A DNA stretch of 38,799 nt, taken from positions 1 through 38,799 of the forward strand of contig JADLFF010000024.1 of NCBI GenBank assembly GCA_020845735.1, read 5' to 3'. The first letter of the stretch is position 1. Each line of letters starts with the position of its first letter. Shown piece by piece: positions 21,710-31,532 of the stretch. A program made the translations under genes and the position numbers. The stretch is from Dehalococcoidia bacterium. Its GTDB lineage: Bacteria > Chloroflexota > Dehalococcoidia > UBA2979. A model generated the notes under the pieces. It ran no database searches. It was not told the origin of the DNA and saw nothing but the letters and a program-made list of their open reading frames with translations.

Positions 21710-24700
21710 CTAGTCGCGCAGCACCCAGACCACCCCTCGTCGAGTGAGGCGAATCGACATCGAGCCTGCGGCGTCTCCGACCTCGAGGGTCACGGTCACG
21801 GGACGGTTCAGCACCTCGGGCGTCAGAGTCGAATCCGTACGGCCGAGGGCAGTCCAGCGTCCACGGCCGAGGTCGAGGACCACGGTGTTGAAGCCGGTGC
21901 GGTCATGGTCTCGGAAGGGGCGGATGTAGAGGCACTGGCCGAGGATGCTGCGGAACTGGTCGCCGTCGATGGTCCCGCGCATCGGCCCGAACTCGATGGT
22001 CACGTCCTCCCCGCAGCGCAGTCGCGTGCCGTTCGAGGTCGTGAGCCGGCCTCCAAGGGTGAGCAGTCCTCGACGGACGTCCTCGTCCTGCAGCCGCTGC
22101 CCGAGTCGCGACCCGACATCGCGCAGGCGGCGCTGCGCTTCGGGCTCGCTGAGCTGGTCCGGACCAGCACCCGCTGGGAGCACGACGATCACATCCTCGA
22201 CGACCAGCCGCAGCGCCGGGGTCGGCGTCGGTGATGGTGGGCGGACGGTGGGCGTCGGTGATGGCGTCCTCGTCGGCGTCACCGTTGGAGTGACCGTGGC
22301 CGTTGGCGACGGCGTCGGCGAGGGCGTTGGCGTTGGCGTTTGCGTTGGCGTTGGACTCGGAGTAGGCGACGGCGTCGCTGTTGGAGTCGTCGTCGGGGTC
22401 GGTGATGGGGTGGGCGAAGGCGTCGGACTTGCAGTGGGCGTTGGGGTCGGCGTCGGCGATGGCGTCGGAGTCGGTGGCACCGAGGCGATCGTCACCAGGA
22501 CCGAGGCGGGGGCGCTGTTCAGCGCGCCGTCCGATGCGCGGTACGTGAAGGTGTCGCTGCCGCTCGCGCCCGCGCTGGCCGCGTACCGCAGCTCTCCGGC
22601 GACCACCGAGGCGGTCCCCTTCGTCCCCTGCGCCACCACCGAGTACGTCAGGGGTGACGACTCGGGGTCGGTGCAGGACGGTGCGACGTTCCCCGTCGCG
22701 CCTGCCTCGATGTTCAGCGTGCGGTCGAGGCACGTCGGCGGCTGGTTGGCGCTCGCGACGACGATCGTGATCGAAGGTGTGACGGCGTCTGGATTGACTC
22801 CGTTCGAGGCGCGCAGCGTGAAGGTGTAGCTGCCGACGGTCGTCGGTGTGCCATCGAGGACGGCGCCGGTCAGCGTGACGCCTGGCGGGAGTGTGCCGCT
22901 CGCGAGGCTGACGGTGGGGCTCGGGGAGCCCGAGACGGCGAACTGGAAGTGGTACGTCGCACCCACCGCAGTGGGGCTCGCCGGAGTGCCGGTGATCGTC
23001 GGCGCCACGCCGGCGGCGACGGGCAGCATCGTGACGAGCTCACCCTTCGCATGCGCGAAGCGGAGCGGTGTCTCGAGGAGCAGCGAACCGAGGCCAATGA
23101 CGCGTGCTCGTTCCTCGTTGGATCCGCCGGGGTTCACGATGACCGTGTCTCCGACCTGGAACCACCGACTCGTCGGAGGCAGCTCGAGCGCCGCCGGCGA
23201 GGTCACCTGGAGCGTCGTCGCACCGATCACAGACGAGGCGGATACCGCCGTCTGCGGGGCGACGCGGATCGTGCCGCCGCCGAGGGCGATCGCGTCAGTC
23301 ACTGAGATCGCCGACCAGCCTGGCTGTCCTACGCGGATCGCCGCGATCGCGGTGTCGGGTGAGACCGTCAACGGGGCGGTCGAGGTGCCCTCGGGGGCGG
23401 GGGTGAACCGCTCGAGACCGCCGTTACCGTCGGGCTGGAGGATCGTGCCGTCCGGCGCAAACTCGAGGTCGACCTGGTCCGCGGCGAGGCCCTCGACGAC
23501 GCGGTTCCAGACGTTGAGCCCGTAGACGAGCACGCGACGCAGGTCGAAGAACTGCTCGAGGGCGCTCGTCAGTCCCTCGTAGGTCATGGGCGTGAAGAAC
23601 TCGCGAGCGCGCAGTTCATAGCGCGGGCCAGCGATGTGCACGAAGTCACTCGTGGCGGCGACGTGCTTCGTCGCGTTGGTCGCCTCTGTCATCGAGGTGT
23701 TCGGGCGGAAGTGCGCGGCGCGCGGTGGCTGCCCCTTCTGCAGTGCCACCATCGCCTTGCCGCCGTTCTCCCGGTACTCATTGAGGTACTTGGTGCGGCC
23801 GGCACCGGTCCATGTGAACGTGGGGCCATGACTCAGGCCGATCGCCTCGGCCAGCTTGCGGTAGACACGTTCTCGCTTCACCGGGTCCTCGATGATCTTG
23901 CCCGACCGATCGAGGACGGCCATCAGATCGATGTCGCCGACGACCGGCTTTGGCGGGCCGCCGTTCCGGCCGCCCATCTGGATCTCGAAGTAGCGACGCG
24001 TGGGGTCGGGCACGCCCGAGGTCACCTCGGTCTTTGTCACGGAGCGCACATCGGTCACGGCGTCGAGTACGTCGTCGCTGTTCGAGCCCGGCTTGAACCC
24101 GACATCGATGTCCTGCTGTGCCCATTTGTCGAACAGGTCGGAGTAGACCGGCCACTCCTCGGCGCGTACCTGGAGGCGCTCGCGAATGTTCGCAAGCGTC
24201 TCAGCGTCGATGTTCTTTCCCGCGGTGATCCGGTTCATCACCGCGTCGAGTGCGTCGTTCGTCCGCTGGATCGCGGATGGATTCCCCTGCCTGGCGAGCT
24301 TCCAGTCGTTGCTCGTGAGGTTCCGGAGTTCGACATGCGGCTCGACCAGCTCGACCGTTGCCTGCGACGACGGTCGGTACCCGAGGTACTCGACGTCGAT
24401 CTCGTTCACGGACTTGATCTTCATGAGCTCGGGCTTCTGGTACGCCAGTGCTCGTTCGAGGAGGTCTGCGGCGCGCTCCTCGCGGCTGCGGAACACGATG
24501 ATCACGTTCTCGTTGTCCGCGATGTCCTGCATCAGCCGCAGGTCGTGATCGGCCACGCCCTGTGTCTTGCGGATGAACTCCGGCGTGAGCTCGTCCGCGC
24601 TCTTGACGGCCACTTCCCAGGTGTCGTCCGCAACGGTCTCGAGTTGCCTGACACGCGTCGCGGCCTCGGCGCGGCGAATGTCCTCGGTCGCCTCCACCGC

Positions 24701-26869
24701 TCGCCCAACGTCCGAGGTGGCATCGACTGCACCGACGAGCAGCTTGCGTCCCGCCAGCTTCTTCGCGAGTGCCAGCGGCCCCTCGAGGAGGAGGTCCGGG
24801 TTCTCACCCGCGAACTTGCCGACCTCGAACTGCAACGTCTCGAGGTCGCCGGTGCGCTGCACCTCGATGACGTCGCCCACCACCTGACCGAGGGCATCCG
24901 CGGCCACGGGCGCGAGGGCTTCGCCCTGGTCTCCGATCAGCACGCCCGCGTCGCGCATCGCCTGCAGGTCCAGCGTGATCTCATCGATGATGCGTTGCCG
25001 TGCCGCGGCGTCGCCGCTGATCGCATGCGCCGAGGTGGCCGCCATGTCGCCGGTCCACACGAGCAGCTGATACTGGTAGTTCCAGCCCTGCCACCAGCCC
25101 TTGCCGAGCATCTTCACGAGGTCCGCCGTGCCCGAGACGAACCCATCGACGCCGACCACGACGCCGCAGTACCAGAGCGAGAATCCGCAGTCGCGATACG
25201 GCTCGTCGGTCGGGGGCTCGTTGATCGCGAGGCGCGCCGTGAATGAGTCACTGGCACCGTTCGAGCGGTCGATCTTGATCTGCGTTGAGGGCAGCGCGGT
25301 CCTGCTGCCGTCCTCGTTGTGGAGCGCTGCGCGGAAGAGGTAGCGGACGCTGGCGTCCGAGGCGGTCACGGCGTATGTCGTCCTCACGACGCCGGTCACG
25401 TCGATCGACTGTCCCGGCTCGAGGACCCACGCCTGTCGCGCCGTCGGGAGTCCAGGCGGCAGGGTCCCGGGCTGACCCTGCCTCAGGATGCCGTTCGCAG
25501 CGTTCCCGTCGACGATGGGGAATGCCGTGACGCCGATCGTGCGGTCGTCGGTGATGTTCTTGATCGTCCCGCTGATCACCATCGCCTGCGTCGCGAGGAT
25601 CGGCGTGTCTGTCATCTTGAGGTTGACCTCGATGAACGGGTCCGTCACGACGCGCATGATCGCGGTACCGAAGCCATCGACGTTCGCGTTGTTCGGGTCG
25701 GCGGCGAGGACGCTCACCGACAGGTCGGCATCCACCGGACCCGTCGCCTCGAGGTTGTAGGTGACGGTCCTGGTTTCACCGGCGGCCAGTGTGCCGATCA
25801 CCGGCGTCGGCAACGGATCGAGGACATTGAGCGCGACACCCGGCACGTCACGCCTCGTGGCCATGAGGATCGGCGTCTGGCCTCCGATGATGTTGACGTT
25901 GGTGAGCGTCTGTCCCGAGTCGTTCCGCACCTCGACGACGAGGGGGAAGCGGTTGTTCACGGGGTTCTCCGGCTGAGGTCCGTTGAACAGGAACTCGGGC
26001 GGCGTGGGCTTGAGCGTGACGGCGAGGAGCGGGTCACCCACCTCGATCTTCTTGCTGGCGCCAGCCGCGAGGGGCGTGCCGTTCGGCCCGGTGGCCGAGG
26101 CCTGCCAGCCCACGCTCGCGACGCCTCGATCGATGCCCTTGAGGCGGAACAGGCGGGTGAACGATCCGCCCGGCGGAAGCTGCGCCGGGATCGGGTCGCC
26201 CTCGACTCCGAGGAGCTGGACACCGCCGCTGCCCGACTGCGTCGGGTTGCCGAGCGCGAGGCTGGTTGCCGGAGTGGTCACGCCGGTCGCCGTGGTGTAG
26301 GTCACCGTCACCGCATAGATGTCGGACTCTTCCAGGTCGAGGTGCCTCGGACCGGTCACGCTGGCGCTCAACGAGGCCGTCGGCGTGGGTGGCGGTGCCG
26401 CTCGAACCCAGTCGATGATCCAGTCCTGCCGGAACGAGGCGTCGGCGGTCGTGCAGCCGCCAGCCGCGTCCGAGCTGCGCTGCGATCCGATGACCATCCA
26501 GTGCGAGCCCGCTGGTGGTCGCTGGGCGATTCCGGCGAGCACGTCCTCGAAGAAGCCGAGGTTGGGGTCGGGGACGGTGTAGGTGAGGAACGTCGGTGGG
26601 TTGAACCGCGAGTCGTGAAGCTGCACCTGGAAGCGTGGGCGCGCCACCTCGAGGATGAACCTGCAGCCGCCGGTGCTCAGCTCGAGGGTGCGCAGGAGGT
26701 ACGGCGCATCGACGTAGGTCGGGTCGATCGGCACCTGGCCGGCGGGCGGCGACGCCTCGGACAGCGTGGTGGTCACAGTCACGAGGGTGACGGCGCCCAC
26801 GAGGAGGGCGAGCCGCAATCCAAGGGCGCGCCGCATCGATCGCCCGGTCGCTGCAAGTCTCCGTGGCAT
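21710..26869 (-). CDS. Giant secreted modular protein with edema-factor-like central domain
   Basis: 1719 residues. ATG 26869 is chosen because it opens a signal peptide (Arg-rich n-region, [27 protein letters not shown]) and follows GGGGGGA. Order: residues 45-570 beta-rich, CARDB/Ig-like extracellular repeats; 575-760 helical linker with [15 protein letters not shown]; about 771-1060 a domain with VIIVFR (Arg794), [10 protein letters not shown] (Lys812, Lys819) and [13 protein letters not shown] (Asp979, Asp981). In edema factor and CyaA, Arg, two Lys exactly 7 apart, and Asp-x-Asp form the ATP/metal site; here Arg-Lys is 18 and Lys-Lys 7 residues. A His follows at 1014, but the partner Asn is not obvious. 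Then putative Ig domains (about 1285-1462), a Pro/Thr/Ser linker (1465-1552) and a 167-residue C-terminal domain. No sortase motif or TM anchor seen. The secreted modular nature is secure; the cyclase likeness is inference. Confidence 0.85.
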   Translation of the reverse strand: MPRRLAATGRSMRRALGLRLALLVGAVTLVTVTTTLSEASPPAGQVPIDPTYVDAPYLLRTLELSTGGCRFILEVARPRFQVQLHDSRFNPPTFLTYTVPDPNLGFFEDVLAGIAQRPPAGSHWMVIGSQRSSDAAGGCTTADASFRQDWIIDWVRAAPPPTPTASLSASVTGPRHLDLEESDIYAVTVTYTTATGVTTPATSLALGNPTQSGSGGVQLLGVEGDPIPAQLPPGGSFTRLFRLKGIDRGVASVGWQASATGPNGTPLAAGASKKIEVGDPLLAVTLKPTPPEFLFNGPQPENPVNNRFPLVVEVRNDSGQTLTNVNIIGGQTPILMATRRDVPGVALNVLDPLPTPVIGTLAAGETRTVTYNLEATGPVDADLSVSVLAADPNNANVDGFGTAIMRVVTDPFIEVNLKMTDTPILATQAMVISGTIKNITDDRTIGVTAFPIVDGNAANGILRQGQPGTLPPGLPTARQAWVLEPGQSIDVTGVVRTTYAVTASDASVRYLFRAALHNEDGSRTALPSTQIKIDRSNGASDSFTARLAINEPPTDEPYRDCGFSLWYCGVVVGVDGFVSGTADLVKMLGKGWWQGWNYQYQLLVWTGDMAATSAHAISGDAAARQRIIDEITLDLQAMRDAGVLIGDQGEALAPVAADALGQVVGDVIEVQRTGDLETLQFEVGKFAGENPDLLLEGPLALAKKLAGRKLLVGAVDATSDVGRAVEATEDIRRAEAATRVRQLETVADDTWEVAVKSADELTPEFIRKTQGVADHDLRLMQDIADNENVIIVFRSREERAADLLERALAYQKPELMKIKSVNEIDVEYLGYRPSSQATVELVEPHVELRNLTSNDWKLARQGNPSAIQRTNDALDAVMNRITAGKNIDAETLANIRERLQVRAEEWPVYSDLFDKWAQQDIDVGFKPGSNSDDVLDAVTDVRSVTKTEVTSGVPDPTRRYFEIQMGGRNGGPPKPVVGDIDLMAVLDRSGKIIEDPVKRERVYRKLAEAIGLSHGPTFTWTGAGRTKYLNEYRENGGKAMVALQKGQPPRAAHFRPNTSMTEATNATKHVAATSDFVHIAGPRYELRAREFFTPMTYEGLTSALEQFFDLRRVLVYGLNVWNRVVEGLAADQVDLEFAPDGTILQPDGNGGLERFTPAPEGTSTAPLTVSPDTAIAAIRVGQPGWSAISVTDAIALGGGTIRVAPQTAVSASSVIGATTLQVTSPAALELPPTSRWFQVGDTVIVNPGGSNEERARVIGLGSLLLETPLRFAHAKGELVTMLPVAAGVAPTITGTPASPTAVGATYHFQFAVSGSPSPTVSLASGTLPPGVTLTGAVLDGTPTTVGSYTFTLRASNGVNPDAVTPSITIVVASANQPPTCLDRTLNIEAGATGNVAPSCTDPESSPLTYSVVAQGTKGTASVVAGELRYAASAGASGSDTFTYRASDGALNSAPASVLVTIASVPPTPTPSPTPTPTPTASPTPSPTPSPTPTTTPTATPSPTPSPTPTQTPTPTPSPTPSPTATVTPTVTPTRTPSPTPTVRPPSPTPTPALRLVVEDVIVVLPAGAGPDQLSEPEAQRRLRDVGSRLGQRLQDEDVRRGLLTLGGRLTTSNGTRLRCGEDVTIEFGPMRGTIDGDQFRSILGQCLYIRPFRDHDRTGFNTVVLDLGRGRWTALGRTDSTLTPEVLNRPVTVTLEVGDAAGSMSIRLTRRGVVWVLRD
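22214..22477. repeat. Degenerate GGCGTC/GGTGTC tract encoding a (T/S)P linker
   Basis: 264 bp of hexamer-like repeats encode about 88 residues of alternating Pro and Thr/Ser ([20 protein letters not shown] and onward). Such tracts slip during replication and change length in frame. As protein this is an extended, probably glycosylated spacer. Confidence 0.85.
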
Positions 26870-27034
26870 GTTCCCCCCGACTCGGTGTCGCGGGCTGTCC
26901 TGCGCGCCCCGCGCTCGCTCCGTCGAGATTGATACGGGATTCAGGAGCCCTTCGGGCATCCCCTGACGGGGTATGTTTCCTGTCAGTTGGCGAACAGCCT
27001 CGATGCGGCTTCGCCTGCGTGAGAAGATTCGACT

Positions 27035-28123
27035 ATGGCCCGTCTCAAGTCCGACCGCTTGCACGACGTCGTTCGTGCTGTCGATGAGCTCGCCTCGGTG
27101 AGCGACTTCGACTCCTATGCAGACGCTGCGATCCGTGCCGCGGATATTGCCGTCCTATCCGACGTGACCACCTACAACGATGTCGACGTCGGTGTGGGCC
27201 AGATGACGGTGCGCACACGCCCGATGGATTTCGTGTACCCGGAGGGCGCTCAGGAGTTCCTGGCGCAGCACGCGGATGAGCATCCGATCATCCGCAACTT
27301 CAGCGAGACGGGCGATGGCTCGGCCTTCCGCATCAGTGACTTCATGAGCGTTCGCGAGTTCCACGCGAGCCGCCTCTATCAGCTCATCTACGAACCGCTC
27401 CAGGTCGAGGACCAGATGGCGCTCGCCCTGCCGTCGCCTCGTGATCACGTCATCGGGCTCGCCGTGAATCGAGGGCGCCGCAACTTCACCGAGGCCGATC
27501 GCGACTCGCTCAACCTCCTGCGCCCGTACCTCGCGCAGACCTACTGGCTGCTCCACGAGCGAGAGACGGTGCGCCGCCGCCTGAGCGCTGCACGACTGGT
27601 CCTCGGGCAGACTGCCGTTGCCGCGATCTCACTCTCCAGTCCCCTCGAGGAGCTCACGCCCGGCGCGCTCGTGCTGCTCTATCGCTTCTTCGGGAGGCCG
27701 GGGACGCACTCGGAGCTGCCGGGGCGCGTGGAGGGTTGGCTCGGACGTGAACGCGCGAAGCTCGGGGAGGCCCACCGCGACGAGCCCGCCCCGCTGCTGA
27801 CTCCGCTTGTCGGGCATCGCGAGGCCCACCAGCTCGTCGCCAGGTTGCTCCCCGGCACGGACGGGCCCGATGTGCTCACGCTGCGCCAGATCGCGGCCGC
27901 GGAGCCCTCGGCGAGTCAGCTCGAGGACCTGCGCCTGACGGAACGCGAGGCGCAGATCGCGCGGCTGCTGATCACGGGTGCGGCAAACTCGAGGATCGCG
28001 GCGCAACTGGGCATCGCACCCGGCACCGCGAAGAAGCACGTCGATCACATCTACCGGAAGCTCGGCGCGACCAATCGAGTCACCGCCGTGAAGATCCTCC
28101 TCGAGCTGCACCTCAGCAGTTGA
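27035..28123 (+). CDS. LuxR-type transcriptional regulator
   Basis: 362 residues from ATG 27035. The C-terminal about 60 residues ([52 protein letters not shown]) are a textbook LuxR/GerE HTH. The N-terminal about 180 residues resemble a GAF-like sensor ([59 protein letters not shown]), a combination seen in regulators without a cognate kinase. Signal unknown. It is divergent from the giant secreted protein across 165 bp, so it may control that gene. Confidence 0.92.
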   Translation: MARLKSDRLHDVVRAVDELASVSDFDSYADAAIRAADIAVLSDVTTYNDVDVGVGQMTVRTRPMDFVYPEGAQEFLAQHADEHPIIRNFSETGDGSAFRISDFMSVREFHASRLYQLIYEPLQVEDQMALALPSPRDHVIGLAVNRGRRNFTEADRDSLNLLRPYLAQTYWLLHERETVRRRLSAARLVLGQTAVAAISLSSPLEELTPGALVLLYRFFGRPGTHSELPGRVEGWLGRERAKLGEAHRDEPAPLLTPLVGHREAHQLVARLLPGTDGPDVLTLRQIAAAEPSASQLEDLRLTEREAQIARLLITGAANSRIAAQLGIAPGTAKKHVDHIYRKLGATNRVTAVKILLELHLSS

Positions 28124-28265
28124 GACGCGTGCGTTCCGGCAGAGCCACGCGAGGCCGTCGATCAGGTCGATGAAGGCGGACTGCTCGTCCTCATCGGAAA
28201 CCCGACACACCGCCACATCGAGCAGCGCCTCGGCAATTGCGCCAGGACTGAGGGGATTCAGAGCT

Positions 28266-28339
28266 TGGAGGCCACGACCGGATTCGAACCGGTGATGGAG
28301 GTTTTGCAGACCTCTGCCTTGCCACTTGGCTACGTGGCC
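28266..28339 (-). tRNA. tRNA-Cys (anticodon GCA)
   Basis: Reading the minus strand from 28339: acceptor GGCCACG/CGTGGCC, D arm GCC/GGC, anticodon stem GAGGT/ACCTC around CTGCAAA (GCA), T arm ACCGG-TTCGAAT-CCGGT, discriminator U73 as required for Cys, and encoded CCA (28268-28266). The 28124-28265 spacer holds no gene I can support. Confidence 0.96.
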
Positions 28340-28427
28340 TCGCGAATCTAGATTCGCTGATATCGAGGCCTCGCGCCAGTACCGAGCGTCGTGCTGGCCT
28401 CGGCGGCTGTGCGTGGCGGCGCGGCGG

Positions 28428-29255
28428 TCAGGCTGCGACGGCGGACACCGAGCCCGAGTACCACTTGATCTGCGACTCCAGTCCCTCGGGGCCGTCGAGG
28501 CTCGCGAGGATCGTGGCGTCCTCGGACTTCGGGTCGAACGTCACCGCCTCCGGCCGCTCGAGGCCGTTGCCGTAGCCGAGGCTCCACGCCACGCGCTTCG
28601 CGTTCCACACCACCCACCCGAGGCCGCTCGCCTCCTCGGTGCGGCACTCCGTGATCGCGCGCACGATCTGCGGCGGGAAGTCCCACGCCGTCGCGACCTG
28701 GCCGCCCCACTCGATGCTGTCCTGTCCGAAGGCGTGCGCCTCCGCCTGGAGGGGCGGGACGCCTCGGCCCACCAGCTCGACGACCACGCGGTAGCGCTCG
28801 GGCTCCGCCGCGGCCATCGCCAGCCGTCCGATGGGGTGCAGGAGGCCTGCCGTGAACGCCTCGGTGCGCGGGCCGTCCGCCCAGGCGCTCGCGTCCGCGA
28901 GGAGGCCCGTGGCCACCGCGAATCGCCAGAGCTCGTTCGCGTCCACGCCCGCCTTGCGCACCGCCGTGAAGCTGTCACTGAGGGCGGCCGTCGCCACGAT
29001 GCGGCGCGTCGTCTCCGTGCCGATGCGCACGATCGCCTGCTGTGCCGTCCCGATCCGCTTCAGCGGCGCGTACAGCGCGGAGTTCGAGGCGCGCAGCAGC
29101 GACGCCGTGAGCCCCGGGTCCGCCTCGACGATGGCGCCAATCTCCGACATGTTCGCGTTCGGATTGCTGAGCAGCGCCATGGCGCGCTGGTGGGCGATGG
29201 GTAGCGACGGCAGATCCATCTGGGCGTGCTCCTCGAAGGGATTCTCCCTGATCAT
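28428..29255 (-). CDS. HDOD-domain protein
   Basis: 275 residues from ATG 29255 (MIRENPFEEHAQMDLPSLPI), with GGAGG about 8 nt upstream; the longer frame to 29510 overlaps the divergent lipoprotein gene and is rejected. The whole protein is one HDOD domain: LPIAHQRAMALLSNPNANMSEIGAIVEADPGLTASLLRASNSALYAPLKRIGTAQQAIVRIG is its N-terminal core, then GLLHPIGRLAM in place of the HD phrase GLLHDIG. It is a likely scaffold in a signalling pathway; no output domain is attached. Second HDOD protein of the window. Confidence 0.92.
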   Translation of the reverse strand: MIRENPFEEHAQMDLPSLPIAHQRAMALLSNPNANMSEIGAIVEADPGLTASLLRASNSALYAPLKRIGTAQQAIVRIGTETTRRIVATAALSDSFTAVRKAGVDANELWRFAVATGLLADASAWADGPRTEAFTAGLLHPIGRLAMAAAEPERYRVVVELVGRGVPPLQAEAHAFGQDSIEWGGQVATAWDFPPQIVRAITECRTEEASGLGWVVWNAKRVAWSLGYGNGLERPEAVTFDPKSEDATILASLDGPEGLESQIKWYSGSVSAVAA

Positions 29256-29367
29256 CGGTCTGCCTCCGAAACTCCGCAGTGTCAGTCGCGGTTGACCGGT
29301 CCGTTGAGGGCGGGGATCATCGAGGCTGGCGGGCAGCAAGGAACCAGCGTTGTTGCAGGACATTCGG

Positions 29368-29898
29368 ATGAGCGCCGCGACGTGGGTCGCGGTCGCGCTC
29401 CTGGTCGCCGTCTTCGCGGCGTGTGGCGCCTCGACAGGCCCTGAGACACCCACCGCGACCCCCGGAACACCCACCCCGCCGCCCCCGACGCTCCGCGGCA
29501 TCGACTTCACGGCCGCCCCCTACGCGGCCGACCTCACGCGCCGAGCGGGCGGAGGCGACGTAATCGCAGAGCGGGTCCGGCTCGTGGACCTCACGGGCGA
29601 TGGCACCGAGGAGGCGGTCGTCGTCGTCGAGTCGGGCGGTACGCTCGGCGACCTCGGTGTGGGGGTGTACCAGGCCGCCGCCAACGGGCCGACCCTGACG
29701 TACTTCCGGAAGCTCGCCGGGCGGGTCGAGATCCGGCAGGCCGCGCTCGTGATCGTGGAGGGCGTCCCCGCTCCCGGCGACCCCGAGTGCTGCCCGAGCC
29801 AGGTGCGCGAAAGCACCGTCGAGTGGCGGAACGGCACCTTCGAGGTCACGTCCGAGCGGACGGTCGCGGCTCCGGGGACGAGCGCCACGCCTCGCTAG
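29368..29898 (+). CDS. Putative lipoprotein with Asp-rich calcium-type loop
   Basis: 176 residues from ATG 29368 (MSAATWVAVALLVAVFAACG); an in-frame TTG at 29350 would add six residues. The hydrophobic signal ends in the lipobox FAAC, predicting a lipid-anchored Cys. A Pro/Thr linker (TPTATPGTPTPPPPT) follows. The fold contains VRLVDLTGDGTEEAVVVVES, an FG-GAP-like DxTGDG loop common in secreted beta-propeller-type proteins. No enzyme motif. Divergent from the HDOD gene. Confidence 0.75.
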   Translation: MSAATWVAVALLVAVFAACGASTGPETPTATPGTPTPPPPTLRGIDFTAAPYAADLTRRAGGGDVIAERVRLVDLTGDGTEEAVVVVESGGTLGDLGVGVYQAAANGPTLTYFRKLAGRVEIRQAALVIVEGVPAPGDPECCPSQVRESTVEWRNGTFEVTSERTVAAPGTSATPR

Positions 29899-29907
29899 GC
29901 GTCGTCC

Positions 29908-30420
29908 TCACAGCTCGCGGAGGCCGGCGACCTGTTCGAGCTCGAGCGCCAGGCGCGCGGGCTGCTCGATGAGCGCGTCGAGCAGGAGCTGCCGAGGCGT
30001 CACGCCGTCGCTCCCGAACAGCACCGTGAGGTCCAGCCGCGACTCGAGCTGGCGGGCCAGCGAGGTGAGCAGCCGGCGGTCCTGCTCGAGGCGGGTGAGG
30101 AGCGCCGCGAGGTTCGGGGCGCCGTACGCGATCGCCGCGGGCAGCGTGGGATGGGCTGGGGGAAGTCGAGGGCCGGGCGGCAGGCCCGCCGCGATCGCTC
30201 CCAGCCCGATCGCGGTGACCTCGCAGAGTGCGGCCAGCTCGGCGACCTGCCGGCGTGGATTCGAGGCGTGCATCCCGCCGCGGTCCGCGTCCCGTTCCCC
30301 GATGCGGCGAAGCGCCACTCCGAGGCGGCGCTGCAACTCGCCGGCAGCCTCCTCCACCTCCTCGAGGCTCAGCCGCTCCATCGCCGCGCGTCGCGGATCG
30401 CGCTCGTCGCTCGAGGTCAT
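29908..30420 (-). CDS. Hypothetical helical protein (170 aa)
   Basis: Start ATG 30420 (MTSSDERDPRRAAMERLSLE) with GGAG about 7 nt upstream; the longer frame to 30684 runs against the divergent small membrane gene and is rejected. Almost entirely helical and rich in Leu/Ala/Arg/Glu (VEEAAGELQRRLGVALRRIG; LAALLTRLEQDRRLLTSLARQLE), with coiled-coil character. No signal or TM. Convergent with the lipoprotein gene. Function unknown. Confidence 0.7.
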   Translation of the reverse strand: MTSSDERDPRRAAMERLSLEEVEEAAGELQRRLGVALRRIGERDADRGGMHASNPRRQVAELAALCEVTAIGLGAIAAGLPPGPRLPPAHPTLPAAIAYGAPNLAALLTRLEQDRRLLTSLARQLESRLDLTVLFGSDGVTPRQLLLDALIEQPARLALELEQVAGLREL

Positions 30421-30468
30421 TCGGGGCTCCGGGGTGGGCGTGCCGCGCGCCGGGCGTACCCTGTGGGG

Positions 30469-30681
30469 ATGAGCACTACCCAGCACGTGGCCGCGTTCTG
30501 CGCGCTCGCGGTGAACCTCCTCCTCGGGGGCATCCTCGTCGAGGAGTCGTTCGGTGCCGGCTGGCGCAATGTGTTCGAGTTCATCCTGCTCGGACTCTAC
30601 CTCGTCATCGCGTGGGGGATGCCGGGTAGCCTCCGCCCGAGGGGCGGCGACGACGGCTCTGACGACGGACGGCGCGACTGA
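30469..30681 (+). CDS. Small two-helix membrane protein (70 aa)
   Basis: ATG 30469 after GTGGGG. Two hydrophobic stretches (HVAAFCALAVNLLLGGILVE and VFEFILLGLYLVIAWGMPG) and a charged Asp/Arg tail. No family recognised. Divergent from the 29908-30420 gene with 48 bp between. Confidence 0.6.
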   Translation: MSTTQHVAAFCALAVNLLLGGILVEESFGAGWRNVFEFILLGLYLVIAWGMPGSLRPRGGDDGSDDGRRD

Positions 30682-30730
30682 CACCGCGCGCGCGGCGACC
30701 TCGGGCGCGCGCCCCGAGGACTTCCCCGGT

Positions 30731-30758
30731 TTGTCCGGCCTCGGCGCGCTGCTAGCAT
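30731..30758 (+). promoter_or_regulatory. Candidate promoter of tRNA-Val
   Basis: TTGTCC (30731-30736), 16-bp spacer, TAGCAT (30753-30758), 12 bp before the tRNA 5' end. Confidence 0.5.
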
Positions 30759-30770
30759 CAGATGCCCCGA

Positions 30771-30847
30771 GGGCGATTAGCTCAGCTGGTCAGAGCGTCC
30801 GGTTTACACCCGGAAGGTCAGAGGTTCGAGCCCTCTATCGCCCACCA
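30771..30847 (+). tRNA. tRNA-Val (anticodon UAC)
   Basis: Acceptor GGGCGAT/ATCGCCC, D arm AGCTCAGCTGGTCAGAGC, anticodon loop TTTACAC (TAC), T arm AGAGG-TTCGAGC-CCTCT, discriminator A and encoded CCA (30845-30847). Confidence 0.97.
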
Positions 30848-30941
30848 TCCCTGGCACGCCTCCCGGCACTCGCCGAGATAGACACGCCTTCGCCAAGCGA
30901 GTGGCCACCCGCAGTGTCGGTCGCGCCTTATGCTCGTCGTG

Positions 30942-30978
30942 GTGACGAGGGAGCGCGGAGACGCTCCTCGCTCGTCAC
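30942..30978 (+). other. Leader hairpin upstream of the LysM gene
   Basis: GTGACGAG+GGAGCG (30942-30955) pairs with CGCTCC...CTCGTCAC (30962-30978) with a 3-nt bulge. CTCGTC (30933-30938) could instead pair with GACGAG (30944-30949), giving a mutually exclusive fold 35-80 nt before the LysM start. The rest of 30848-31012 holds no gene. Confidence 0.4.
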
Positions 30979-31012
30979 TCCCACGCGCGCGACCAGTTCT
31001 GAAGGAGCAGTC

Positions 31013-31360
31013 ATGGCGGTCCACGTTGTCGTCGAGGGAGACACCCTGTCCGCGATCGCCGAGGCACACGGCACCACGCTCGCGGAGGTCATCGGCCTCA
31101 ATCCCCAGATCGCGAATCCAGACCTCATCTACCCGGGCCAGGAGGTGAACATCCCCGCCTCCGCCGAGGCACCTTCCGAGGCCGTCACGGACGCGACCGC
31201 GGCCGCCACGGTCGTCGACGAGGCGGCGACGGTCGTCGCAGAAGCGGCCTCCGAGGCGGCACCGGCGGCCGAGCAGCCCGCCGAGCAACCTGCCGCCGAG
31301 CCTGCGGCGGCGGTCGCGGCGCCGGCAGCCCCGGTCCTCGAAGGGCGGCTCGCCGAGTAG
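31013..31360 (+). CDS. LysM-domain protein with Ala/Glu-rich tail
   Basis: 115 residues from ATG 31013 with GAAGGAG at 31001-31007. Residues 3-48 are one LysM domain (VVVEGDTLSAIAEAHGTTLAEVIGLNPQIANPDLIYPGQEVNIP). The rest is a low-complexity Ala/Glu/Pro/Val tail. No signal peptide or TM segment is seen, unlike wall-bound LysM proteins, so it may be cytoplasmic or exported by another route. LysM binds N-acetylglucosamine polymers such as peptidoglycan. Confidence 0.88.
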   Translation: MAVHVVVEGDTLSAIAEAHGTTLAEVIGLNPQIANPDLIYPGQEVNIPASAEAPSEAVTDATAAATVVDEAATVVAEAASEAAPAAEQPAEQPAAEPAAAVAAPAAPVLEGRLAE

Positions 31361-31532
31361 GAGCCGCACGCGCAGCTGCCTCGGGCGGCCGTTCGCGGTA
31401 GGACTAGCTGACAGGTTACGATGCGGGGGAGGGCCGGAGGCCGTGCACGGGCCGGGCGCACGGACGCGCAGCCGGCCCTCTCCCCGCCTCGTTGCTCCGG
31501 TGTGTTCCCGTGTGCTGCGGGTCCGCTGGTCG

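Noticed and set aside
22214..22477. CRISPR or tandem-repeat array
   Set aside because: Repeats have no spacers and translate to an in-frame Pro/Thr/Ser linker.
25319..26932. 537-codon plus ORF
   Set aside because: Antisense shadow of the giant secreted-protein gene; composition is typical of reverse-frame GC-rich ORFs.
27629..28216. Minus ORF with protein-like start (MAVCRVSDEDEQSAFIDLID)
   Set aside because: Its first 35 codons read like protein, but the rest is antisense to the LuxR HTH domain. No ribosome site was checked convincingly; it may be a gene remnant but is not supported as a gene.
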